Assembly: GCA_038200385.1 (NCBI GenBank)
Contig: JBBPYA010000243.1
Span: 1 to 10,999 of the forward strand
Source of the DNA: JBBPYA01 sp038200385
GTDB lineage: Bacteria > Actinomycetota > Actinomycetes > Mycobacteriales > Geodermatophilaceae
Direction: 5' to 3'
DNA: 10,999 nt
This document shows positions 1 through 6,382 of the stretch, piece after piece. The number at the start of each line of letters is the position of its first letter. Position 1 is the stretch's first letter. Below the pieces are notes generated by a model that saw only the letters and a program-made list of their open reading frames with translations, was not told the DNA's origin and searched no databases. A program made the translations under genes and the position numbers.

Positions 1-369
1 CGGCGGTAGCACCCGCAGCGCGGTCATGTCCTCCCGGAACAGCGCGGTCTCCCGCATCCCCAGCACCATCCAGTCCTCGTGGTCGCGCTGCGCGCGTTCC
101 AGCAGGGGATCGTCGATGTCGGTGACGTTCTGGACCAGGTGCACGTCGTGACCGGCGTCCCGCCAGACCCGGTTGACCAGGTCGAAGTTGATGTACGTCG
201 CCGCGTGGCCGAGGTGGGTGGCGTCGTACGGCGTGATCCCGCAGACGTACATCGTCGCGGTCGGGCCCGGCGCGGTGGCTCGGACCTCCCGTGTCGCGGA
301 ATCGTGCAGGCGCAGCGCGGGGCCCTGGCCGGGCAGCTTCGGGATTACCGGGGCCGGCCACGACTGCAT
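1..369 (-). CDS. mshC: MshC, cysteine:GlcN-Ins ligase, N-terminal 123 residues (cut by window edge)
   Basis: Only the first 123 codons are inside the window; the reading frame is open to position 1. The enzyme joins L-cysteine to GlcN-Ins with ATP, the penultimate step of mycothiol biosynthesis in the cytoplasm. It is a cysteinyl-tRNA synthetase relative. Seen here: start MQSWPAPVIPKLPG, then MYVCGITPYDATHLGHA at about 40-56, with Cys43 in the position of a zinc ligand and HLGHA as the class I HIGH-type ATP signature, then VQNVTDIDDPLLERA. The TPYDATHLGHA wording favours MshC over a true cysteinyl-tRNA synthetase, where the motif is normally CGPTVYD..HIGHA. The ATG at 369 is preferred because it gives the expected MshC N terminus. 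There is no clear ribosome binding site, but a TAGGCT box lies 6 bp upstream, suggesting a leaderless mRNA. Confidence 0.93.
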   Translation of the reverse strand, partial: MQSWPAPVIPKLPGQGPALRLHDSATREVRATAPGPTATMYVCGITPYDATHLGHAATYINFDLVNRVWRDAGHDVHLVQNVTDIDDPLLERAQRDHEDWMVLGMRETALFREDMTALRVLPP

Positions 370-375
370 CCGCCG

Positions 376-381
376 AGCCTA
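376..381 (-). promoter_or_regulatory. Probable -10 box of mshC (leaderless promoter)
   Basis: TAGGCT on the minus strand ends 6 bases before the mshC ATG, so transcription would begin at or next to the A of ATG. This TAnnnT-at-6-to-8 spacing is the usual layout of actinobacterial leaderless genes. No convincing -35 is seen. Inference from spacing and from the lack of a Shine-Dalgarno sequence. Confidence 0.5.
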
Positions 382-496
382 GATGTCCGCCCCGGCGGGC
401 CTGCGCGGCGACAGGGGGAACTCACAGCGAGTCGACAGCCACCATGACGGGGCAATCACAGATTCGGTGTCGAGGCTGGGACTGTCCATCCGATCC

Positions 497-502
497 AAGG
501 AG
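497..502 (+). promoter_or_regulatory. Ribosome binding site of the small exported protein
   Basis: AAGGAG stands 5 bases before the ATG at 508. It is a near-perfect Shine-Dalgarno sequence and decides this start codon. Confidence 0.75.
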
Positions 503-507
503 ATCCC

Positions 508-1032
508 ATGCGCACGCGAACAACGGCAATCCTCGTCGCCGGCGCCCTCGTCACCGGCGTGGGGACCACCGCGGCCACGGCCTCGTTCGCCGACACCGAC
601 ACCTCGGCCACCAGCACGGTGACGGCGAGCAGCACCCCAAGCACCCCCAGCACCAGCTCCGGTAGCAGCGGCCAGGGGCAGGGCAGCGCCAAGTTGATCC
701 GCGCCGCCACCGCGAAGGCCGCAGCGAAGCTGCTCGGGTTGAGCACCGATCAGCTGCGTACCGCCCTGCAGAAGGGTCAGTCCCTGGCCCAGCTGGCGAC
801 CCAGCACGGCATCACCGTGGACTCGCTGGTGACCGGCATGGTGCACGCCGCCAAGACCGAACTGGCGACCGCGGTCACCGACGGGCGGCTCACCCAGGCG
901 CAGGCCGACGCGCTCACCAAGACCCTCACCGTACGGATCACCGACCGGGTCAACGCGACCGGCTCCTCGCAGCCCCCGGGTCACGGCTCGCACGGGCCGG
1001 CGGGCATCCCGTCCACGGGCGGCGGCGCCTAG
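508..1032 (+). CDS. Small exported protein with Ser/Thr-rich linker and helical domain, function unknown
   Basis: 174 residues. A Sec-type signal peptide is visible: MRTRTT, a hydrophobic stretch to about residue 25, and an Ala-x-Ala-like end near residue 28 (ASFA, then DT). Residues 30-60 are a low-complexity Ser/Thr/Pro/Gly linker. Residues 62-142 form a probably all-helical domain reading AAAKLLGLSTDQLRTALQKG, SLAQLATQHGITVDSLV, then AAKTELATAVTDGRLTQAQA. This LGLS..QL...L..G.SLAQLA...G wording is common in exported proteins of actinobacteria and firmicutes, but I know no function for it. The tail (150-174) is rich in Gly, Pro and His. The start is set by AAGGAG at 497-502. It is divergent from mshC, 138 bp apart, and its TAG stop shares a CTAG palindrome with the stop of the opposite-strand remnant. 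It has no lipobox, LPXTG motif or second membrane segment, so it is probably released or loosely wall-associated. Confidence 0.82.
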   Translation: MRTRTTAILVAGALVTGVGTTAATASFADTDTSATSTVTASSTPSTPSTSSGSSGQGQGSAKLIRAATAKAAAKLLGLSTDQLRTALQKGQSLAQLATQHGITVDSLVTGMVHAAKTELATAVTDGRLTQAQADALTKTLTVRITDRVNATGSSQPPGHGSHGPAGIPSTGGGA

Positions 1033-1250
1033 CTGGTCGGCCCCAGCTGCAGCTGGTCGAGGAGTCCGGCCTGATCCCACAGGGTGCGGTGGCCGGTGAC
1101 CAGCGATCGCTGGACGGAGACGATCGAGATGACCAGCACCTCGACCCGGCGGTGGGTCGGGGCAACGCCGGGCAGCAGCCAGGGCAGCTCCCGGTCGTGG
1201 GTGAAGCCGACGGTGCCTCGACCTCCAGCATCAGATGCTGGATCCGATCG
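1029..1250 (-). pseudogene. Remnant of an NTF2/SnoaL-like protein, C-terminal half only
   Basis: A 73-codon open stretch with no ATG or GTG near its beginning reads TVGFTHDRELPWLLPGV, then THRRVEVLVISIVSVQRS and LVTGHRTLWDQAGLLDQLQL, ending at a TAG. This matches the C-terminal part of SnoaL-like NTF2-fold proteins, which usually carry TGR.v.v.....v...I..hR.yWD...ll.QLGL. The N-terminal half of the usual roughly 130 residues is absent. Just upstream, related words sit in other frames (VTIGSSI then stop; LMLEVE in another frame). Single-base losses near 1231-1235 and near 1215 would join LMLEVE to TVGFTHDREL. The remnant lies directly behind the kinase-like gene on the same strand. It could instead be an intact short gene with an unusual start, but the broken frames favour decay. 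Confidence 0.5.
1224..1242 (-). terminator. Stem-loop behind the kinase-like gene, possible terminator
   Basis: On the minus strand TCCAGCAT, a 3-base loop CTG, then ATGCTGGA form a perfect 8-bp stem. It begins about 28 bases after the stop codon of the kinase-like gene at 1271. No T-run follows, so simple intrinsic termination is unproven. It sits where the frames of the NTF2-like remnant break. Confidence 0.3.
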
Positions 1251-1270
1251 TCACCGGCCCTGCCCCCGGC

Positions 1271-2002
1271 TCAGAACGGCGGCCACGGGATGGCCGGCCA
1301 CTCCCCCGAGGGCTGCGGGTGCCGCCCGGATCGAAGCAGCCGGTCCACCCGCCCGCGGGCGGCTCGCACCTCCCGCCCGGTGAGCTGCTCGGCGAGGCGC
1401 TGCCCGAGCGCGCCGTCCAGGTCGGCGCGTAACTCGCGCAGGCAGGAGATGGCAGCCTCGGTCAGGGGGTCGCCGGCCCACCGCCACAGCACGGTGCGCA
1501 GCTTGTTGTCCGAGGCGAAGCACACGCCGTGGTCGACGCCGTACACCCGCCCGTCGGGCATCGGCAGCAGGTGCCCCCCCTTACGGTCGGCGTTGTTCAC
1601 CACGGCGTCGAACACCGCCATCCGGCGTAGCTCGGCCAGATCGGCGCGGATCAGCCGGGTGAGGTCCACCGTGGCGTCCCCGTCGACCCAGAGCTGGACC
1701 ATGCCTTCGCCGAACGGCCCGTCGCGCAGCACCGTGGGCGGGACGATCTCCCAGCCCAGGGCGTCGGAGACCAGGTACGCCGACAGCTCGCGGCCGGCCA
1801 GCGTCCCGTCGGGGAAGTCCCACAGGGGGCGCTCGCCGGCGACCGGCTTGTAGACGCAGGCCGCCTGCACCCCGTCGGCGGTCAGCGAGCAGTACAGGGT
1901 GGCGTTGCTGGCGTCGACCAGCCGCCCCTCGACCTCGATCCGGCCACGGTGCAGCAGCTCCAGGGTGTCCTCCACACCCAGGGTGTGCGGGTCGCCGACC
2001 AC
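1271..2002 (-). CDS. SCO1664-family protein (TIGR03843), distant protein/PI kinase-like fold
   Basis: 243 residues from GTG at 2002. The family is conserved in actinobacteria and uncharacterised; it resembles phosphatidylinositol-3/4-kinase and HipA-like ATP-binding folds. Seen: SNATLYC at 32-38, the candidate ATP lysine in VYKP (Lys52), LWDFPDG at 60-66, GRELSAY with Glu72, FDAVVNNADRKGGHLL at 131-146 as the catalytic-loop equivalent (Asp132, Asn137, Asp139), and GVDHGVCF at 155-162 in the place of the metal-binding D-x-G motif. These assignments are inferred from motif order. The start is uncertain: GTG at 1975 is a shorter choice, and a CTG at 2044 overlapping the DUF3090 stop (CTGA) would give 257 residues and translational coupling. 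It is last in the minus-strand run behind the DUF3090 gene, a pairing usual for this family. No transmembrane segment or signal peptide is seen. Confidence 0.85.
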   Translation of the reverse strand: MVGDPHTLGVEDTLELLHRGRIEVEGRLVDASNATLYCSLTADGVQAACVYKPVAGERPLWDFPDGTLAGRELSAYLVSDALGWEIVPPTVLRDGPFGEGMVQLWVDGDATVDLTRLIRADLAELRRMAVFDAVVNNADRKGGHLLPMPDGRVYGVDHGVCFASDNKLRTVLWRWAGDPLTEAAISCLRELRADLDGALGQRLAEQLTGREVRAARGRVDRLLRSGRHPQPSGEWPAIPWPPF

Positions 2003-2040
2003 CTGCGGCTCTGCTCCGGGTGGCTCCGGCGCGGGCTGGC

Positions 2041-2658
2041 TCAGCGCCGGTATCCGTTCTGCCGCGGGCAGATGTGCCCGGCCGGATCCAGCGGAAGCGC
2101 GCAGAGGGGGCAGGGGGGTCGCCCGGCGGACACCACCCGCCTGGCCCGGACGACGAATGCGCGGGCCGCCGAGGCGGTCATCCGGACCCGCAGCGCGTCG
2201 GGTCCCTCCGGGGTATCGGACAGGATCGCCTCCTCGTCCACCGGCTCCTCGCCGCCGGCTACCGCCTCTACGACCACGGAGTCCCCGTCGGCGTCCCACG
2301 CCAACCCCATCGCCCCGACCCGGAACTCCTCCTCGACAGGGGTGACCAGCGGGTCGACGTCATCGACCCTGGTGACCTCCGCGGTGGCCCCGGCCAGCGC
2401 CGCCAGGACGGCGCGGACCATCGGCTCACCGCCGGCGGCAACCGGCGGCTCGGTCTCGGCCTCCGCGCGCTGCGCCACCTCGTTGAGCAGCTCGTCCATC
2501 CGGTCGGCCAGCACCAAGACCTGTGCCTTCTCCAGGCTGACGCTGACTACTCGGCCGGCATGCGAGGCCTGCAGGTAGAACGTGCGCTCCCCCGGCTGGC
2601 CCACCGTCCCGGCCACGAAACGGTCGGGGCGGTCGAACAGGAAGACCTGCCGGGTCAT
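2041..2658 (-). CDS. DUF3090 family protein (TIGR03847) with zinc-ribbon-like C terminus
   Basis: 205 residues, the usual family size. It begins MTRQVFLFDRPDRFVAGTVG, continues RTFYLQASH and SVSLEKAQV.VLADRMDELL (about 26-58), an acidic middle section with EEEFRVGAMGLAWD (109-122), and ends CPLC (183-186), HIC (195-197) and PRQNGYRR. Cys183, Cys186, His195 and Cys197 could bind one zinc ion; that is inference, but this terminal signature is the family hallmark. Function is unknown; no membrane segments, so cytoplasmic. The ATG at 2658 is supported by AGGGG (2664-2668) upstream. It lies 32 bp after the phosphatase stop and just ahead of the SCO1664-family gene, an arrangement conserved in actinobacteria. 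A TAGGGT box at 2688-2693 may give it a promoter of its own within the operon. Confidence 0.9.
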   Translation of the reverse strand: MTRQVFLFDRPDRFVAGTVGQPGERTFYLQASHAGRVVSVSLEKAQVLVLADRMDELLNEVAQRAEAETEPPVAAGGEPMVRAVLAALAGATAEVTRVDDVDPLVTPVEEEFRVGAMGLAWDADGDSVVVEAVAGGEEPVDEEAILSDTPEGPDALRVRMTASAARAFVVRARRVVSAGRPPCPLCALPLDPAGHICPRQNGYRR

Positions 2659-2687
2659 CTCGACCCCTGGAGCATCGGCACGCACTG

Positions 2688-2693
2688 ACCCTA
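2688..2693 (-). promoter_or_regulatory. Possible internal -10 box before the DUF3090 gene
   Basis: TAGGGT on the minus strand, 29 bp before the DUF3090 ATG. Its first three bases are the TAG stop codon of the phosphatase gene. The same hexamer stands before the LLM oxidoreductase and the helicase. No matching -35 is seen, so this rests on motif and position only. Confidence 0.35.
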
Positions 2694-3389
2694 CGCGGAC
2701 GCCCCGCTGCCGCCACCCACTACCGCATCGGAGCTCTGCCGTCGGCGCCGCTTGCGCTTCGGGGGCAGCAGCGCCTCCACCGAACCGCCGGTGTCGTTGG
2801 CGCGGACGACGAACGGGCGGGTGTCGGTGTAGCTGACGACGCTGATCGAGCACGGATCCACCACGATGCGCTGGAACTGGTCCAGGTGCAGTCCGAGCGC
2901 GTCGGCCAGCACCGCCTTGATCACGTCCCCGTGACTGCAGGCGAGCCAGACCGCGTCGGGACCGAGCCGGGCGTTCCACTCCCGGACGGCGGCGACCGCT
3001 CGGTGCTGGGTGTCGGCCAGGCTCTCCCCCTCCGGCCCCGGAAAGACCGCCGCCGAGGGGTGCTGCTGAACGACCTTCCACATGGGTTCCTTGACCAGCT
3101 CCTTGAGCGGTCTCCCGGTCCAGTCGCCGTACCGACACTCCCCGATCCGGTCGTCGGTGACCACGCCCGGATCGCTCCGGCCGGCCGCGACCGCCGCCGC
3201 GGTCTCCTGGCAGCGCTGCAGCGGGCTGCTCAGGATCGCCGCGAGCGGGACCGGCCGCAGCCGCTCGGCGACCGCGGCGGCCTGCGCCTGGCCGGTCTCG
3301 TCCAGCCCGACGCCCTCGGTCCAGCCGGCCAGGACGCCCCCGGTGTTGGCGGCGGTCCGCCCGTGCCGAAGCAGCAGGACGGTGGTCAC
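2691..3389 (-). CDS. MSMEG_4193-family histidine phosphatase (TIGR03848)
   Basis: 232 residues; a phosphoglycerate-mutase-like (histidine phosphatase superfamily) enzyme, probably cytoplasmic. Seen: LLLRHGRTAANTGG (5-18), whose Arg8 and His9 form the RHG motif with His9 as the phospho-acceptor; SSPLQRCQET (54-63) with Arg59; GECRYGDWTG (83-92) with the acid Glu84; and CSHGDVIKAVLADALG (151-166) with the second catalytic His153. A basic stretch KRKRRRR (211-217) and a Gly/Ser-rich tail follow the domain. The substrate is unknown; the family was named a probable phosphomutase, but the residues fit phosphatases equally well. The GTG start at 3389 overlaps the uppP stop (GTGA), so it is translationally coupled to uppP. 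The DUF3090 and kinase-like genes follow, the usual neighbours of this family. Confidence 0.92.
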   Translation of the reverse strand: MTTVLLLRHGRTAANTGGVLAGWTEGVGLDETGQAQAAAVAERLRPVPLAAILSSPLQRCQETAAAVAAGRSDPGVVTDDRIGECRYGDWTGRPLKELVKEPMWKVVQQHPSAAVFPGPEGESLADTQHRAVAAVREWNARLGPDAVWLACSHGDVIKAVLADALGLHLDQFQRIVVDPCSISVVSYTDTRPFVVRANDTGGSVEALLPPKRKRRRRQSSDAVVGGGSGASA

Positions 3390-4216
3390 GAGCCGGTCGC
3401 CGACAGGACTCCGGTCGCGAGCAGCACCAGGATCAGGACGCCGACGGCCAGGCGGTACGGGACGAACGCGCTGATCCGGTGTTTCGCCACGAATCGCAGC
3501 AGCCAGGCGATGCTCGCGTAGGCGACCACGAACGAGACCACCGTGCCGACCAGGGTCGGGACCGCGCCGACGCCGCCGTTCAGCGCCGTCGGCAGCTCGT
3601 AGAGCCCGGCCGCGGTCAGGGCTGGAATGGCCAGGAAGAACGACAGCCGGGTGGCGGCTACCCGGTCCAGGCCGAGCAGCAGGCCGGTGCTGATCGTCGC
3701 GCCGGACCGGGACACCCCCGGGATGAGCGCCACGCACTGCAGGGTCCCGATGATCAGTGCGTCCCGGAGCTTGGTGTCGGTCTCGGGCCGCCGCTGGGTC
3801 GCCTGCCGTTCGGCGAAGACCATGACCGCGCTCCACAGGATGAGACCCGCGGCCACCACCCACAGGTTGCGCAGGCCCCCGGTGATGAGGTCCCGGCCGA
3901 GGAAGCCGATTATGCCGATGGGCAGCGAGCCGGCGATGACGTACCAGCCTAAGCGGTAGTCGAAGGTCCGCGCGTTCCGGTCGGTCAGGCCGCGGACGAA
4001 GGCCACGACGATCCGGGCGATGTCGGTGCGGAAGTACAGGAGCACCGCGATGATCGCGCCGACCTGGATGACCGCGGTGAACGCGGTGATCGACTCGTCG
4101 TTGACGGGTAGCCCGAGCAGCCCCTCGGCCAGTGTCAGGTGACCCGTGCTCGACACCGGCAGGAACTCGGTCAGTCCCTCGACGATGCCGAGCACGATGG
4201 ATTGGAAGATGTTCAT
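3386..4216 (-). CDS. uppP: Undecaprenyl-diphosphatase UppP (BacA)
   Basis: 276 residues, the normal length. This integral membrane enzyme removes a phosphate from undecaprenyl diphosphate, recycling the lipid carrier of peptidoglycan and other envelope glycans; loss or overproduction changes bacitracin sensitivity. Both family signatures are present: EGLTEFLP (13-20) leading into VSSTGHL (21-27) with the E-x3-E glutamates 13 and 17 and His26, and PGVSRSGATIS (166-176) with Arg170. Hydrophobic segments at about 46-62, 91-105, 115-133, 194-205, 221-240 and 254-272 fit the polytopic family. The ATG at 4216 gives the canonical MNIFQSIVLGIVEGLTEFLP opening; no strong ribosome binding site precedes it, which fits translation following the LLM oxidoreductase gene 57 bp upstream. 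It overlaps the downstream phosphatase by 4 bases. Confidence 0.96.
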   Translation of the reverse strand: MNIFQSIVLGIVEGLTEFLPVSSTGHLTLAEGLLGLPVNDESITAFTAVIQVGAIIAVLLYFRTDIARIVVAFVRGLTDRNARTFDYRLGWYVIAGSLPIGIIGFLGRDLITGGLRNLWVVAAGLILWSAVMVFAERQATQRRPETDTKLRDALIIGTLQCVALIPGVSRSGATISTGLLLGLDRVAATRLSFFLAIPALTAAGLYELPTALNGGVGAVPTLVGTVVSFVVAYASIAWLLRFVAKHRISAFVPYRLAVGVLILVLLATGVLSATGS

Positions 4217-4273
4217 GGGTCTGGATCGGGTCCGTTCGGGCTCGAGGGGTGAGGTGGTCGGGGTCCGCGGCCG

Positions 4274-5323
4274 TCACTCGGCCAGGCCGGCGCGCTCGAC
4301 GGCCGCCACCGCCGCCTGCAGGGTGGCCTGGCGCTGCTGGACCGTGCCGCCGGTGGGGGCCAGTGACAAGGTGGTGACCCCGGAGGCGGCGAAGGCCTGC
4401 ATCCGGTCCGCGATCCGCTCGACCGGGCCGAGCAGGGCGGTGGCGTCGATGAACTCCAGCGGTACGGCGGCCGCGGCCCCGGCGTAGTCGCGGGACAGGT
4501 AGCGGTCCTGGATCTCGGCGGCGGCCTGGTCGAAGCCCATCCGCGCGGCCAGCCGGTTGTAGAAGTTCTGCTCGCGGCTGCCCATCCCGCCGATGTACAG
4601 CGCGCAGTAGGCCCGCACCGGGTCGGCCGCGGCGGCGACGTCGTCGCCGAGCACGATCGGCGTGGTGACCGCGATGTCCATCGGCTCGCCGGTCCGCCCG
4701 GCGCGCTCGCGGCCGGTCCGCAACGCCGCCAGCGAGTCCGCGGAGTGCTCCGGGGAGTAGAAGATGGCCAGCCAGCCGTCGGCGATCTCGCCGGTGAGTT
4801 CCAGGTTCTTCGGTCCGACCGCCGCCAGGTAGAGCGGGATCTGCTCCCGGACCGGGTGGACGGTGAGCGCCAGCGCCTTGCCCGGGCCGTCCGGCAACGG
4901 CAGCGTGTGGTGCTTGCCGTCGTAGCGGACCCGCTCGCGCCGCAGCGCCGAGCGGACGATGTCGACGTACTCCCGGGTGCGGCCCAGCGGGTCGCCGAAG
5001 CGCACCCCGTGCCAGCCCTCGCTGACCTGGGGGCCGGACACCCCGAGGCCGAGCCGGAACCGGCCGCCGGACAGGGTGTCCAGGGTGGCGGCGGTCATCG
5101 CCGTCGTCGCCGGCGTGCGGGCCGGGATCTGCATGACCGCGGCGCCGAGGTCGACCCGCTCGGTCAGCGCCCCGACCCAGGCCAGCACCGTCGGGGTGTC
5201 CGAGCCGTAGGCCTCGGCGGCCCACACCACCGAGAAGCCCAGCCGGTCGGCATGCTTGGCCAGCGCGATGTTGTCGGCGTCGTTGCCGGCCCCCCAGTAC
5301 CCGAGGTTCAAGCCCAACTTCAT
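4274..5323 (-). CDS. LLM-class F420-dependent oxidoreductase, Rv3520c type (TIGR03559)
   Basis: 349 residues, a luciferase-like TIM-barrel flavin/F420 enzyme without signal peptide. Opening MKLGLNLGYWG (1-11), then SVVWAAEAYGSDTPTVLAW (31-49), QIPARTPATTAMTAATLDTL (65-84), GGRFRLGLGVSGPQVSEGW (86-104), PLYLAAVGPKNLELTGEIAD (163-182), and IGGMGSREQNFYNRLAARMG (244-263). This wording matches the Rv3520c subgroup of F420-dependent oxidoreductases. The substrate is unknown. The ATG at 5323 is supported by GGGAG 7 bases upstream (5331-5335) and by the MKLGLNLGYWG family start. A TAGGGT -10 box lies at 5356-5361. It is first in the minus-strand run and divergent from an aldo/keto reductase; uppP follows after 57 bp. 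Confidence 0.93.
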   Translation of the reverse strand: MKLGLNLGYWGAGNDADNIALAKHADRLGFSVVWAAEAYGSDTPTVLAWVGALTERVDLGAAVMQIPARTPATTAMTAATLDTLSGGRFRLGLGVSGPQVSEGWHGVRFGDPLGRTREYVDIVRSALRRERVRYDGKHHTLPLPDGPGKALALTVHPVREQIPLYLAAVGPKNLELTGEIADGWLAIFYSPEHSADSLAALRTGRERAGRTGEPMDIAVTTPIVLGDDVAAAADPVRAYCALYIGGMGSREQNFYNRLAARMGFDQAAAEIQDRYLSRDYAGAAAAVPLEFIDATALLGPVERIADRMQAFAASGVTTLSLAPTGGTVQQRQATLQAAVAAVERAGLAE

Positions 5324-5355
5324 CCGCTGTCTCCCGAGTCCTCGGTCGCCGGGAC

Positions 5356-5361
5356 ACCCTA
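5356..5361 (-). promoter_or_regulatory. Probable -10 box of the LLM oxidoreductase-uppP operon
   Basis: TAGGGT on the minus strand, 32 bases before the ATG, with GGGAG between them, giving a short normal leader. No clear -35. It sits in the 81-bp divergent region shared with the aldo/keto reductase. Confidence 0.45.
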
Positions 5362-5390
5362 ACCGCGTCGGGCCTGTGCGCTCGGGCCGG

Positions 5391-5396
5391 TAGGTT
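5391..5396 (+). promoter_or_regulatory. Probable -10 box of the aldo/keto reductase gene
   Basis: TAGGTT ends 8 bases before the ATG at 5405. There is no Shine-Dalgarno sequence in those 8 bases, so the mRNA is probably leaderless or nearly so. The spacing equals that before the helicase gene. Confidence 0.45.
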
Positions 5397-5404
5397 TCCC
5401 GGTC

Positions 5405-6382
5405 ATGGAACAGCGCACGCTCGGCCGCAGCGGACTGGTGGTCGGCCGGCTGGCGCTCGGCACGATGACCTGGGGCCGCGACACCGACGAGGACGACGCC
5501 GCGGCCCAGCTGCGGGCCTTTGTCGCGGCCGGCGGGACCCTCGTGGACACCGCCGACGTGTACGTCGCCGGGGAGAGCGAACGCATTCTCGGGCGGCTGC
5601 TGCAGGAGGTGGTCCCCCACGACGACGTGCTGATCGCGACCAAGGCGTTCGGGGCGACCGGCCCGACCGCGATGGGTCGCGGCTCGTCGCGCGGCCACCT
5701 GCTCTCCGCGCTGGATGCCTCGCTGCGCCGACTCGGAGTGGACCACGTCGATCTGTGGCAGCTGCACGCGTGGGACGAGGCCACCCCCCTGGAGGAAACG
5801 CTGGCCGCGGTGGACACCGCCGTCGACTCCGGCCGCGTGCGCTACGTCGGCGTGTCCAACTTCAGCGGCTGGCAGAGCGCGCAGGCCGCGACCTGGCAGC
5901 GGGCGTGGCCAGGCCGGGCCCCGCTGGTGTCCACCCAGATGGAGTACAGCCTGCTGCAACGCGGTGTCGAGCGGGAGGTGATCCCGGCCTGCCGGGCGCT
6001 CGGGCTCGGGTTGCTGCCCTGGTCGCCGCTGGGCCGGGGGGTGCTGACCGGCAAGTACCGCTACGCCACCCCGTCGGACTCCCGGGGCGCCTCGGCGCAC
6101 CTGAAGGGCTTCGTCGAGGACCTGCTTGGCGAGGACTCGGCCGGCGTGGTCGAGGCGGTGGCGACCGCCGCCGACGGTCTGGGTACGTCGCCGCTGGCGG
6201 TGGCGCTGGCGTGGGTACGGGACCGGCCGGGCGTGACCGCCCCGGTCGTCGGTGCGCGGACGGTCGGCCAGCTGCTGGGGTCCCTGGCCGCGGAGGACCT
6301 GGAGCTGCCCGCCGAGATCCGGGCGGCGCTGGACGACGTGTCCGCACCGGAGCTGGGTTACCCGGAGTTCCGGCTGACCTGA
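5405..6382 (+). CDS. Aldo/keto reductase
   Basis: 325 residues, a cytoplasmic NAD(P)H-dependent TIM-barrel reductase of aldehydes or ketones; substrate unknown. The start MEQRTLGRSGLVVGRLALGT is typical. The catalytic tetrad is complete by position: Asp48 and Tyr53 in VDTADVY, Lys80 in IATKAFG, His121 in LWQLHAWDE. Further family words are YVGVSNFSGWQ (about 146-156), STQMEYSLLQRGVE, LLPWSPLGRGVLTGKYR (about 204-220) and VGARTVGQLLGSL near the end. The overall wording resembles the Gre2/YajO-like bacterial AKR groups rather than AKR1. The ATG at 5405 has no ribosome binding site but stands 8 bases after a TAGGTT box. It is divergent from the LLM oxidoreductase, and the helicase gene follows 28 bp later with its own promoter. 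Confidence 0.94.
   Translation: MEQRTLGRSGLVVGRLALGTMTWGRDTDEDDAAAQLRAFVAAGGTLVDTADVYVAGESERILGRLLQEVVPHDDVLIATKAFGATGPTAMGRGSSRGHLLSALDASLRRLGVDHVDLWQLHAWDEATPLEETLAAVDTAVDSGRVRYVGVSNFSGWQSAQAATWQRAWPGRAPLVSTQMEYSLLQRGVEREVIPACRALGLGLLPWSPLGRGVLTGKYRYATPSDSRGASAHLKGFVEDLLGEDSAGVVEAVATAADGLGTSPLAVALAWVRDRPGVTAPVVGARTVGQLLGSLAAEDLELPAEIRAALDDVSAPELGYPEFRLT

Noticed and set aside
1..369. Cysteinyl-tRNA synthetase
   Set aside because: The CGITPYDATHLGHA wording and N-terminal MQSWPAPVIPKLPG leader fit MshC, not CysS.
416..440. GGAAC followed by TCGAC about 8 to 12 bases on, looking like an ECF sigma promoter of the exported protein
   Set aside because: The spacing is far too short for a -35/-10 pair of an ECF sigma factor (about 16-17), and no better -10 follows.
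1043..1056. Perfect 14-bp palindrome CCAGCTGCAGCTGG
   Set aside because: It falls in the Gln-Leu codons of the NTF2-like remnant (DQLQL), is made of one repeated CAGCTG word, and has no promoter nearby.
3945..3950. TAGGCT on the minus strand inside uppP
   Set aside because: It is in the middle of the coding region of uppP with no start codon near enough, so taken as a chance match.
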